From: an uncultured Bacteroidales bacterium
GTDB lineage: Bacteria > Bacteroidota > Bacteroidia > Bacteroidales > Paludibacteraceae
Length of the DNA: 7,495 nucleotides
Reading direction: 5' to 3'
NCBI GenBank assembly: GCA_946184195.1
Contig: CAMHEP010000074.1
Location: 1 to 7,495, forward strand
The notes below the pieces were generated by a model. It saw only the letters and a list, made by a program, of their open reading frames with translations, did no database searches and was not told where the DNA came from. Made by a program: the position numbers and the translations under genes. This document shows, in pieces, positions 1 through 6,808 of this stretch. Numbering within the stretch: the stretch's first letter is position 1; each line of letters opens with the position of its first letter.

Positions 1-2190
1 CGTGTAGCAGCCGGCTATCACTACTCCATGTATAGCAACTCGGCACTCACCTTCTACAATGCTCCAGACCCTCGTCCTGACTACTATCGTAACTTACCCT
101 CATTCATGTGGGATGGTCAGATAGCTAACTCCAGTTCAGACCAACTATACAACTTGTATGGCGATAACCCGACAGGCAAGCACTTCGATTGGGGACAATT
201 TATCGGTGCAGACCTGAATAATCATAACCTGGGACAAGGCGGTATCGCCAATGACGGAAATATGGTAGGTCCGACTATTGATATGCGTACTTATAACCAA
301 CTGGTTGATGCTTGGAAGAACCGCGACGACGCTACGACCCAAATCAACTGGGATAATATGTATGCTGCCAACATTGCCAACAATAGCAACAACCCCGATA
401 AGTCGGCACGTTATATGTTGGAACGTCGTCATAACGATATCCAGGAGTCTGCAGTCAGCTTCAAATACGAGAACACCCAATTCAATCATCTCAAAATGAT
501 TTTAGGTGTGGAAGGTAAATTCTCGCAGGGTGTACACTACAAGACCGTAGATGACCTGCTTGGCGGTAATTTCTGGATTGACCTCGACCCGTTTGCAGAA
601 CGCGATATCAAAGACCTTGCGGTTAATATCGGTATGACACAGGACCAAATGGAGTCCGTTAAGCAAAACGATATTCTTAACGTGAACAAACGCGTAGGTA
701 ACGGTGACCGCTTCGGCTATGACTATCGTATGTATATGGGTAACGCCAAACTGTGGTTCCAAAACGAATGGAAATTCAATGAGGTAGATTTCTACTATGC
801 TATTCAGGGTACATTCTCTTCGATACAACGTTCCACCTATATGCTTAACGGTCGTGCATGGTATTTGGCTAACCTCATTGAAGATGGTGCGAAATATTAC
901 TGGGGACAGGATGCCAACCAAATCCTTAAAGATTGTATCAATCCAAATGTGAAAAGCGGTAAGGAATATTTCGGTACGGCTCACTACTTTATCGATCCTG
1001 CCTTCAAACTGGGTGCGACCTACAAGATCAATGGACGCAATCACCTCATTGTTAACGCTATTGCACAGACTAAGGCTCCCTATGCACGCGATGCATATAT
1101 ATCACAGCGCGTACATGACCGTGTAGTAGACAATATCTATAAACACGATAACGCATCTAATCTGAAGGACTACTACTCTGCCAGCCAGAAGATGGTGGCA
1201 GCAGACCTCACCTATCAGTTCAATTATCCCATTATCCGTGGACGTATCACAGGATTCTTCTCGCAGTTCTGGGATGGTACGGAACTCAATGGATACTATG
1301 ATGACGAGATTCGTACATTCGTCAACCAGGCTATCACCGGTGTGAATCGCCGCCACATGGGTGTTGAGGCTGCAGCTGCAGTAAAGTTGGGTAATTACTT
1401 TACCCTGACCGGCGTTGTGAACGTGGGCGACTATCGTTATACAAGCAACGCGTATAGTGTGACATCTGCAGAGAACGGTATGGCAATGGGTGAAGTGCTG
1501 GATAAGAAAACCAATCTCAATACGCCTGTATACGAGACACGCGATAGTGTGCTGCTCAAGGGACTGCGTGTAGCAACGGGTCCGCAAGTGGCTACCAGCC
1601 TTAAACTATCGTTCTTCCACCCGAAGATGTGGTTTGCTGACATCACCGTTAGTTACTATGACTGGAATTTCATGTCGGTTGCTCCCTCGCGTCGTATGAA
1701 AGGTCTATTCACAGGAACACGTGCTGACGGGACATCCGTTAACGGATGGTTCGGCGATGAATATGCCAACGCTATTCAGACTACAGACGGTCAGCAACTG
1801 CGTATTGATGCCAACGGCAACTATGAGAACGCCGTATTGGATGGCAACGGTGTTCCTGAACTCAAATACCCGTACAACCTGATGAGTATGCAAGAGGAGT
1901 TGGTGGCAACCAATCCGTTGAACCGTTTCCTCATTGACGTGAGTGTGGGTAAACTGATTTACCTACCCAATCGTCAGTCGCTAAGTATCAACCTGTCGGT
2001 AAGCAATATCACCAATAACACGAAGTTCAAAACCGGTGGTTACCAACAGGCTCGTCTACCTCGTGGTACACGCCAAGGTGTAGAGGATAACAAGAACTCT
2101 GTCATCACGGCTAACGCATGGAAGTTCCCCTCCAAATACTACTATGCATGGGGTGCTAATTTCTATCTAACAGTAACGTATAAATTCTAA
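1..2190 (+). CDS. TonB-dependent outer-membrane receptor, C-terminal barrel (5' partial)
   Basis: The reading frame is open from base 1 and ends at TAA 2188-2190, giving 729 residues with no start in the window. The ATG at 28 is only an internal methionine, because the frame continues upstream of it (RVAAGYHYS). The sequence is rich in alternating aromatic and polar strands and long loops, and it ends in the aromatic-terminated strand FYLTVTYKF, as expected for an outer-membrane beta barrel recognised by the BAM machinery. Motifs such as SLKLSFFHPKMWFADITVSY and LSINLSVSNITN are typical of the last strands of Bacteroidales SusC/RagA-like or CarboxypepD_reg TonB receptors. The plug domain, TonB box and signal peptide must lie to the left. 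The next gene is a DUF5689 lipoprotein rather than a SusD homologue, so this is probably not a classical glycan-utilisation pair. The substrate cannot be told from the sequence. Confidence 0.88.
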   Translation, partial: RVAAGYHYSMYSNSALTFYNAPDPRPDYYRNLPSFMWDGQIANSSSDQLYNLYGDNPTGKHFDWGQFIGADLNNHNLGQGGIANDGNMVGPTIDMRTYNQLVDAWKNRDDATTQINWDNMYAANIANNSNNPDKSARYMLERRHNDIQESAVSFKYENTQFNHLKMILGVEGKFSQGVHYKTVDDLLGGNFWIDLDPFAERDIKDLAVNIGMTQDQMESVKQNDILNVNKRVGNGDRFGYDYRMYMGNAKLWFQNEWKFNEVDFYYAIQGTFSSIQRSTYMLNGRAWYLANLIEDGAKYYWGQDANQILKDCINPNVKSGKEYFGTAHYFIDPAFKLGATYKINGRNHLIVNAIAQTKAPYARDAYISQRVHDRVVDNIYKHDNASNLKDYYSASQKMVAADLTYQFNYPIIRGRITGFFSQFWDGTELNGYYDDEIRTFVNQAITGVNRRHMGVEAAAAVKLGNYFTLTGVVNVGDYRYTSNAYSVTSAENGMAMGEVLDKKTNLNTPVYETRDSVLLKGLRVATGPQVATSLKLSFFHPKMWFADITVSYYDWNFMSVAPSRRMKGLFTGTRADGTSVNGWFGDEYANAIQTTDGQQLRIDANGNYENAVLDGNGVPELKYPYNLMSMQEELVATNPLNRFLIDVSVGKLIYLPNRQSLSINLSVSNITNNTKFKTGGYQQARLPRGTRQGVEDNKNSVITANAWKFPSKYYYAWGANFYLTVTYKF

Positions 2191-2193
2191 TAT

Positions 2194-2200
2194 AGGAGGA
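2194..2200 (+). promoter_or_regulatory. Strong Shine-Dalgarno site for the DUF5689 lipoprotein
   Basis: AGGAGGA lies 7 nt upstream of the ATG at 2208, in the 17-nt gap after the receptor stop codon. It is a near-perfect anti-Shine-Dalgarno match and fixes the start of the lipoprotein gene. It stands out because none of the other three internal starts here (3503, 3954, 4990) has such a site, in line with the general rarity of Shine-Dalgarno use in Bacteroidota. Confidence 0.75.
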
Positions 2201-2207
2201 CACAACT

Positions 2208-3491
2208 ATGACAAAGTCAATCAAATCTATCCTCTCGTTTGGAACAGTACTATCAATGGTCAGTCTGATGTTAGTAGCATGCGAAGCTAAGCCTCTAACG
2301 GGAGAAGACCTCTTTAAGAACGAAGCATCTATCCAAGAGATGTTGGTAGGCGCAGAAGTATATACTCTCAACGAGTTTAAGAAAGCTTTCCTCTCCGACT
2401 CCGGTAACTGCGGATTGAGTGAGCACTATCGTACTCGCTCGCATGCCGATGGTTCGGATTACTGGTTATTCACACTTGATACCATTCGTCAAGGCGGCAA
2501 ACCCATTTATATTAGAGGGCGTGTAGCTACGGACGATTGGGATGGCAATAACTACAAGTCATTGGTTATCCAGCAGATTGTGGACGGCAAACAACAGACC
2601 CTGCGTCTGAGTGTGGATATGGGTTCCGTAGGCGGACTCTTCCAACGCGGTCAAGAGATACTAATCCGTTGCAACGGATTGGCTCTCGGACGTTATGCCA
2701 ACCAACCGCAATTATGCGTACCGACCTACAACAACAATATCTACGCCAACAATGCTACGCAGAAGGTAGGTTGGGCAGCAGGACGTATACCCAGCAGTAT
2801 TTTCTCAAAGATTACCACTATGGTAGGTGTTGCAGATGTTAATAAATTGGTATTCGACAAGTGCACAATGGCAGAACTGAAGACCAAGTATCTAAGTTTC
2901 TATAACTTGGAGAACAAGATTGCACGCGACACAATCTGCATGTTAGATGCCAATTTGGTAGAAGTGACAGATGTTCATTTCACAGGTAAGTATCGGGATA
3001 ACAAGGGTGGTACCTATTTTTGCAGCATCTATCACCCCGATTCTGCACGTATCGGTTCGGGATATGGAAATCCAGAGAAAGATGAGAATACCAATGTTTT
3101 CGGTCCTACCACAAAAAACATCGGCTATCCGCAATCTCGCCTAATTACGGACGATGCCGGAGCTGACTCCATCAATATTTCCACATCCGAGTATGCTAAA
3201 TATGCTTACTATTACCTGCCGAGCATCATTACGTTTGATACTATTACCTGTGAGGATGGCAAGAAATATTTCGGTCCTGTGAAATTCGACTACGAAGCTG
3301 TCAAAGGTAATATCCGCGGTGTTATAGGTTATTACATGGATAACTCCGGCTATGCTCCCGAAGCAAAGAACTGGGCTATTACTCCCTCCGGATTCGCAGA
3401 CATGGATTTATACGAATATGAAGCAGGCGTCAAAGGAGATAAATGGTTCCCCTTTGAGTTCTCAGTAGGGAACTACATCCTCGCTGAATAA
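2208..3491 (+). CDS. DUF5689 domain-containing lipoprotein
   Basis: A 427-residue protein with a lipoprotein signal: basic MTKSIK, a hydrophobic stretch to about residue 24, and lipobox LVAC with the lipidated cysteine at residue 25. The body fits the DUF5689 family: YTLNEF (52-57), an OB-fold-like core with IYIRGRV (100-106) and YKSLVIQQ (116-123), then GQEILIRCNGLALG (148-161). A C-terminal part contains INISTSEYAKYAYYYLPS (332-349) and a final GNIRGVIGYY / NWAITPSGFADMDLY segment (377-412), which resembles the usual C-terminal module of these proteins. DUF5689 has no firmly assigned biochemical role that I know of; these genes often follow a TonB-dependent receptor in Bacteroidales. Placement 17 nt after the receptor suggests a surface or periplasm-facing outer-membrane lipoprotein working with that receptor, possibly as a ligand-binding partner. 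That role is inference. A clear acidic lipoprotein export signal is not obvious after the cysteine (CEAKPLTGED). Confidence 0.85.
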   Translation: MTKSIKSILSFGTVLSMVSLMLVACEAKPLTGEDLFKNEASIQEMLVGAEVYTLNEFKKAFLSDSGNCGLSEHYRTRSHADGSDYWLFTLDTIRQGGKPIYIRGRVATDDWDGNNYKSLVIQQIVDGKQQTLRLSVDMGSVGGLFQRGQEILIRCNGLALGRYANQPQLCVPTYNNNIYANNATQKVGWAAGRIPSSIFSKITTMVGVADVNKLVFDKCTMAELKTKYLSFYNLENKIARDTICMLDANLVEVTDVHFTGKYRDNKGGTYFCSIYHPDSARIGSGYGNPEKDENTNVFGPTTKNIGYPQSRLITDDAGADSINISTSEYAKYAYYYLPSIITFDTITCEDGKKYFGPVKFDYEAVKGNIRGVIGYYMDNSGYAPEAKNWAITPSGFADMDLYEYEAGVKGDKWFPFEFSVGNYILAE

Positions 3492-3502
3492 CAGACTATC
3501 AC

Positions 3503-3994
3503 ATGAACTGGATTGATGTTCTGATATTTCTCGCATTAGGCTTCGGCTTAATCCGTGGGCTGATGAAAGGATTGGTCACCGAGCTTATCGCCATCTTGGC
3601 GGTAGTGCTCGGTGTCATAGGTGCCCGGATATGGGGTATGACTTTTGCACATTGGATATTGGTACAATTCACATGGCCTGAAGCAGTATGTGAGGTAGTG
3701 GCCTACGTGCTGCTATTCTTAGGAATCACGATAGCGGCGAACATCGTCGGCAGTCTCACAACGCGCCTAATGAAGGCCATACATCTGGGTTGGCTCAATA
3801 GGTTATTGGGCGGAGTATTCGGCTGCGCAAAATGGGCGGTCGTAGTATTGGTACTGGTATTTCTGGTTGACACCCTGGACAGCCATTTCCGATTCATCAA
3901 ATCCGATATCAAGAAATCATCCATTACGTACGGACCTGCCGTACACACTGCACATGCTTGCTTATCTGAGCTTGGGCTCGAATCTGGGAAATAG
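3503..3994 (+). CDS. cvpA: CvpA family inner-membrane protein
   Basis: A 163-residue hydrophobic protein. The start MNWIDVLIFLALGFGLIRGLMKG is the hallmark N-terminus of the CvpA family (named for E. coli colicin V production), with the conserved G-x-x-RG-x-x-x-G pattern at residues 15-23. Four membrane segments can be placed at about 4-20, 24-45, 62-84 and 102-122. LGWLNRLLGGVFGCAKW (95-111) before the last helix matches the family's second conserved block. The C-terminal tail of about 40 residues is polar. CvpA proteins are linked to envelope homeostasis and, in E. coli, colicin V export; the molecular activity is not settled. The gene starts 11 nt after the lipoprotein stop with no visible Shine-Dalgarno sequence. 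Its last 41 nt overlap the start of the HPPK-HAD gene in another frame, and a terminator-like hairpin begins 38 nt after its stop. Confidence 0.9.
   Translation: MNWIDVLIFLALGFGLIRGLMKGLVTELIAILAVVLGVIGARIWGMTFAHWILVQFTWPEAVCEVVAYVLLFLGITIAANIVGSLTTRLMKAIHLGWLNRLLGGVFGCAKWAVVVLVLVFLVDTLDSHFRFIKSDIKKSSITYGPAVHTAHACLSELGLESGK
3928..3944 (+). other. Small hairpin just upstream of the HPPK-HAD start
   Basis: GTACGG (3928-3933) and CCGTAC (3939-3944) form a perfect 6-bp stem with a 5-nt loop, inside the end of the CvpA coding sequence. The stem ends 9 nt before the ATG at 3954, where a ribosome would bind. No Shine-Dalgarno sequence is visible there. The structure could limit free initiation and make translation depend on ribosomes finishing the CvpA gene. 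It is short and may be chance. Confidence 0.35.
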
Positions 3995-4976
3995 AGAGCA
4001 GACACTTCAACAAGCGCTCGCTCTGCTTACTGAGAAAGCGGGAACGCCGACAAGGCGTTCCGCTTTCTTTTATTCCGAGCCATGGGGTTTCAAGAGTCCT
4101 CATGGTTTCTGTAACCTGTGTGTTGCTCTGCACACACATTTCACACCCCACGAACTGCTACATATAACGCAAGAAATAGAGAAGACATTGGGACGCAACC
4201 ATAAATCACAACCCACCTCGGACGGAAGCCTACCCCGCTACTATGATCGTACCATAGATATTGACCTAATAGAATGCTACGACGATAGGGGAAACGCACT
4301 GGTAGTCAACACCGCAGAACTAACCATTCCGCATCCATTAAAAGCTGAGCGTGATTTCGTACTCATGCCTCTTCAAGAAATACAATCCCCTATCTCATCA
4401 CACTTGCCGGCATTTGTCATCGACCTGGGAGGAGTAATTATAGACCATGCCGACGATTATGCAGTATCACTGCAACATTTCGAACAGAAAGAGTACACAC
4501 TATGCCAACGCTACGAACGAGGCGAGATTACAACCACCACCTTCCTGCAGGCAATGCAAGTCTATTTTCCTCGCCATAACCGAGAACAACTCATCCATGA
4601 TTGGAATAGTCTACATGCCCCTACCATCCCGCCCCACCGGCTTGACATACTACGTCACATACACGAACAAGGCTACCCGATGATTCTGCTTACCAACAAT
4701 AGCGAATTGCGTTGGCAACACGCTGTCAGACTATGTCCTGCTTTAGTCGAATGGTTCTGTGCAATCTTCACCTCGTTCGACCTACACATGCTAAAACCCG
4801 AGAAACAAATATTTCAAGCCGTAGAAGACGTTATTGGTACAACTTCCCAACCCACCTATTTCATAGACGACTCCGAACGAAATCGTATTGCGGCACAAAA
4901 AAACGTTGGCTGGATAGGCTTTAAAGGATTAGACGAAATGTTTGGCACACTGTTTGCACCATCCTCTCCAAAATAA
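3954..4976 (+). CDS. folK: Fusion: HPPK (FolK) + HAD-family hydrolase
   Basis: A 340-residue bifunctional protein. Residues 1-146 are 6-hydroxymethyl-7,8-dihydropterin pyrophosphokinase, which transfers pyrophosphate from ATP in folate synthesis: AYLSLGSNLGNRE (3-15), EPWGF (42-46), LGRNHK (79-84), DRTIDIDLI (98-106) with the Mg-binding Asp102 and Asp104, and IPHPLKAERDFVLMPLQEI (125-143) with conserved His127 and Arg133. The usual HPPK C-terminal tail is shortened. After a linker of under 10 residues, a HAD subfamily IA domain follows (152-340): motif I FVIDLGGVIID with nucleophile Asp157, motif II LLTNN with Thr247, motif III LKPEKQIF with Lys281, motif IV FIDDSERN with Asp305 and Asp306. 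The frame is continuous. ATG 3954 is chosen because the HPPK fold starts right there; the in-frame ATG at 3867 would add 29 unrelated residues. The gene overlaps the CvpA gene by 41 nt. The HAD substrate is unknown; a pterin phosphate is an attractive guess. Confidence 0.9.
   Translation: MLAYLSLGSNLGNREQTLQQALALLTEKAGTPTRRSAFFYSEPWGFKSPHGFCNLCVALHTHFTPHELLHITQEIEKTLGRNHKSQPTSDGSLPRYYDRTIDIDLIECYDDRGNALVVNTAELTIPHPLKAERDFVLMPLQEIQSPISSHLPAFVIDLGGVIIDHADDYAVSLQHFEQKEYTLCQRYERGEITTTTFLQAMQVYFPRHNREQLIHDWNSLHAPTIPPHRLDILRHIHEQGYPMILLTNNSELRWQHAVRLCPALVEWFCAIFTSFDLHMLKPEKQIFQAVEDVIGTTSQPTYFIDDSERNRIAAQKNVGWIGFKGLDEMFGTLFAPSSPK
4033..4071 (+). terminator. Terminator-like hairpin inside the folK coding sequence
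   Basis: The left arm (4033-4048) and right arm (4054-4068) pair over 15 bp with a single bulged G at 4040 and a GACAA loop (4049-4053). The inner eight pairs are mostly G:C (GGAACGCC with GGCGTTCC). A T-rich run (TTTCTTTT, to 4071) follows, so the shape is that of a plus-strand intrinsic terminator. It lies 38 nt after the CvpA stop codon and within HPPK codons 27-39 (EKAGTPTRRSAFF), so it both codes for protein and can fold. Translating ribosomes on folK would block folding. Activity is inference; the pairing is read directly. Confidence 0.55.
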
Positions 4977-4989
4977 TATAGATTGAAGT

Positions 4990-6654
4990 ATGAAACGATT
5001 TATGTATTATGTAGCCGCTCTCATGATGGGAGTCACTACAACGAGTATTGCATATGCCCACACGGCGACGAGCCGGGTACAAACCAGGCACGCCACTATG
5101 CTACTTGGTGGAGCGGAAGTAGAACAAGAGACCACCTTCTCTATGAAGAAAGGAGAGAACACGATTCATATAGACGGACTTGCCCCATATATCGACCTCA
5201 ATAGTCTACAGATCAACCTGAATCGCCTCGTCAACGGACAAGCCTCCACAACAACTCCATTTGTTATCTCGGCATACGAATACGAGAATAATCACCTCTC
5301 CGAAGGGCATTCGCAGACAACGAAGGTCCTACTTGATTCTATCAAGGATCGTGAGCGACAAGTCGCAGTGTGGGAAAGTAAACAAAAGGCTAATAGCGAG
5401 ATGCAACAGTTACTTGCCAAAGGTGTAGAACACATGATGAGTGGGGAGAAACAAGTAGTCAGCAGCGAGAGCATAGAGAAAAACCTTACATACTATCAGC
5501 GCCGTATGCTGCAATTGGAAGAGCAATCCCGTACCATCCACGAGCAAAAGCAGGCAGTAGTGGAGCGATTGGATGCCTTACGACGCCAATTGGATGAACA
5601 ACAAGGGGAAGCATCTAAACCTATCGGGACACTGACACTCCACATACAATCTACCGTCAACGCTAACGCAATAGCTCACATACGCTATTTTACCTCTCAA
5701 GCCACATGGAAACCGTTCTATGATATACACGTGAGCGAAGTGGGTAGCCCCATCCACCTCATCACGAAGGCACAAGTGCATCAGTATACAGGTTGCGATT
5801 GGATTCAAGTACCGCTTACATTGTCTACCGCCATGCCCTCCTTTAATCATCAGGTACCGGAACTTAGCGCATGGCGCCTACAACGTCGGCAACGCGTAGG
5901 TAGAGCCTCCGGCATAGCGGCCGGTAATCAGGTAATGATGATGAAGGTAGCCGACCAAGCCGCTCCCGTAGCATTGGCAACGGAGGAGGAAGCCTCCATG
6001 AGTATGGATGAATATGCGGAGATGAATGAGCAGCCGCTTTCGGAGGAATATAATATTACCTTACCCTATACCCTACCGGGCAATGGAAAACAACAGACTA
6101 TCACATTAAAAGAGGACACCATATCAATAAAGGATATTGACTATATCTACCGATGTGTACCCAAACTGGATAATCGTGTTTATCTGACTGCTAAACTAAA
6201 ACAGTGGCAGCACTATCTTCCTCTAAACGGGAAAGCCAACCTCACTATCGGTAACACTCATCTGGGAGGTACCTATGTGAACACCTCTTCCACCGAGGAA
6301 ACGATGACGCTGACCTTAGGTAATGAGAACCGTATAAAAAGCAAGAGAGAAACAATCGACGACTATAGTCGCACAAAAATAGTCGGCAGCACGACCACCG
6401 TCCGTCGAGCATATCGTATCTCCATTCACAATACGCAACAACAAGCCGTACGTGTGCAAGTCGAGGAGCCTTATCCTATATCCGGCAACAAGGAGATAAC
6501 TGTTGACATAGATAGTGAAACTACACGATGGACGAAAAACGATAGTGAACAAGGTATACTCACATACGATATCCATGTACCTGCCGGGGAAACGCAAACA
6601 ATTATCGTTGCATATACCGTCAAGTATCCTAAAGATTGGCAAATCAACCTATAG
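4990..6654 (+). CDS. Secreted DUF4140/DUF4139 (MuiA-like) protein
   Basis: A 554-residue protein. MKRF, a hydrophobic stretch and AYA at 21-23 form a Sec signal peptide, so the mature protein is probably periplasmic or outer-membrane associated. Residues about 30-110 (TMLLGGAEVEQETTFSMKKG, then GLAPYIDLNSLQI) match the N-terminal DUF4140 beta domain. Residues about 111-206 are a charged, Glu/Gln/Arg-rich coiled coil. Residues about 211-554 are DUF4139, with FTSQATWKPFYDIHV (244-258), YRCVPKLDNRVYLTAKL (397-413) and the characteristic end AYTVKYPKDW (541-550). The family includes proteins annotated as mucoidy inhibitor MuiA; no biochemical activity is established to my knowledge. A Met- and acid-rich segment (about 315-360) interrupts DUF4139. 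The gene starts 13 nt after the HPPK-HAD stop, without a Shine-Dalgarno sequence, and is the last of the co-directional run. Confidence 0.88.
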   Translation: MKRFMYYVAALMMGVTTTSIAYAHTATSRVQTRHATMLLGGAEVEQETTFSMKKGENTIHIDGLAPYIDLNSLQINLNRLVNGQASTTTPFVISAYEYENNHLSEGHSQTTKVLLDSIKDRERQVAVWESKQKANSEMQQLLAKGVEHMMSGEKQVVSSESIEKNLTYYQRRMLQLEEQSRTIHEQKQAVVERLDALRRQLDEQQGEASKPIGTLTLHIQSTVNANAIAHIRYFTSQATWKPFYDIHVSEVGSPIHLITKAQVHQYTGCDWIQVPLTLSTAMPSFNHQVPELSAWRLQRRQRVGRASGIAAGNQVMMMKVADQAAPVALATEEEASMSMDEYAEMNEQPLSEEYNITLPYTLPGNGKQQTITLKEDTISIKDIDYIYRCVPKLDNRVYLTAKLKQWQHYLPLNGKANLTIGNTHLGGTYVNTSSTEETMTLTLGNENRIKSKRETIDDYSRTKIVGSTTTVRRAYRISIHNTQQQAVRVQVEEPYPISGNKEITVDIDSETTRWTKNDSEQGILTYDIHVPAGETQTIIVAYTVKYPKDWQINL

Positions 6655-6681
6655 AAATTTTGTTACGACATCTTCGTCCCC

Positions 6682-6742
6682 CCCGAGCATATCTAACGCA
6701 TACCCCGACCACGTCCCGACCACGTCCCGAGGACATCCCGAG
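6682..6742. repeat. 11-bp-period tandem repeat cluster in the intergenic gap
   Basis: The units keep an exact 11-bp phase: CCCGAGCATAT (6682), a degenerate CTAACGCATAC (6693), CCCGACCACGT (6704), an identical CCCGACCACGT (6715), CCCGAGGACAT (6726) and the partial CCCGAG (6737). The shared core is CCCGA. The period is close to one helical turn. The cluster lies between the DUF4139 stop (6654) and the terminator hairpin, and is C-rich on the plus strand, unlike its surroundings. It is not coding in any convincing frame. Together with the terminator at 6770-6808 it accounts for most of the 153-bp gap 6655-6807; I see no promoter there. Confidence 0.7.
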
Positions 6743-6769
6743 AAAAAATAACCGGTACGAGAAACAAAT

Positions 6770-6808
6770 GATAGAGAAAAAAGCACCATGCGGTGCTTTT
6801 TTTCTATC
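6770..6808. terminator. Bidirectional intrinsic terminator between convergent genes
   Basis: AAAAAAGCACC (6777-6787), loop ATGC, and GGTGCTTTTTT (6792-6802) form an 11-bp stem flanked by A-rich and T-rich tracts. The match extends outward: GATAG (6770-6774) pairs with CTATC (6804-6808) across a small internal mismatch. A T-run follows the GC core in both reading directions, so it can stop the DUF4139 transcript from the left and the LytTR transcript from the right. The right foot touches the LytTR stop codon (6808-6810). Confidence 0.85.

Noticed and set aside
502..1044. Long minus-strand open frame (180 codons) opposite the receptor gene, with similar ones at 145-489 and 1102-1587
   Set aside because: They lie entirely opposite a well-supported barrel sequence, resemble no family I know, and show no start signals. 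They are shadows of the codon bias of the real gene.
1733..1748. Perfect 16-bp palindrome CATCCGTTAACGGATG inside the receptor gene
   Set aside because: It lies in continuous coding sequence (T-S-V-N-G-W), has no loop or T-run, and no second copy is seen. A chance operator-like palindrome is the simpler explanation.
3867..3953. Upstream in-frame ATG that would lengthen the HPPK-HAD protein by 29 residues
   Set aside because: The extra residues do not look like HPPK, whose fold normally starts right at the AYLSLGSN strand, and would overlap the CvpA gene by 128 nt.
3703..4005. Minus-strand open frame across the CvpA/HPPK overlap
   Set aside because: Both plus-strand genes here match known families over their full length; the antisense product has no recognisable motif.
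4389..4413. Possibility that the HPPK-HAD fusion is two genes joined by a sequencing error
   Set aside because: There is no stop codon, frame change, start codon or ribosome site at the junction, and both domains stay in one frame with intact motifs. A lost stop cannot be fully excluded without relatives.
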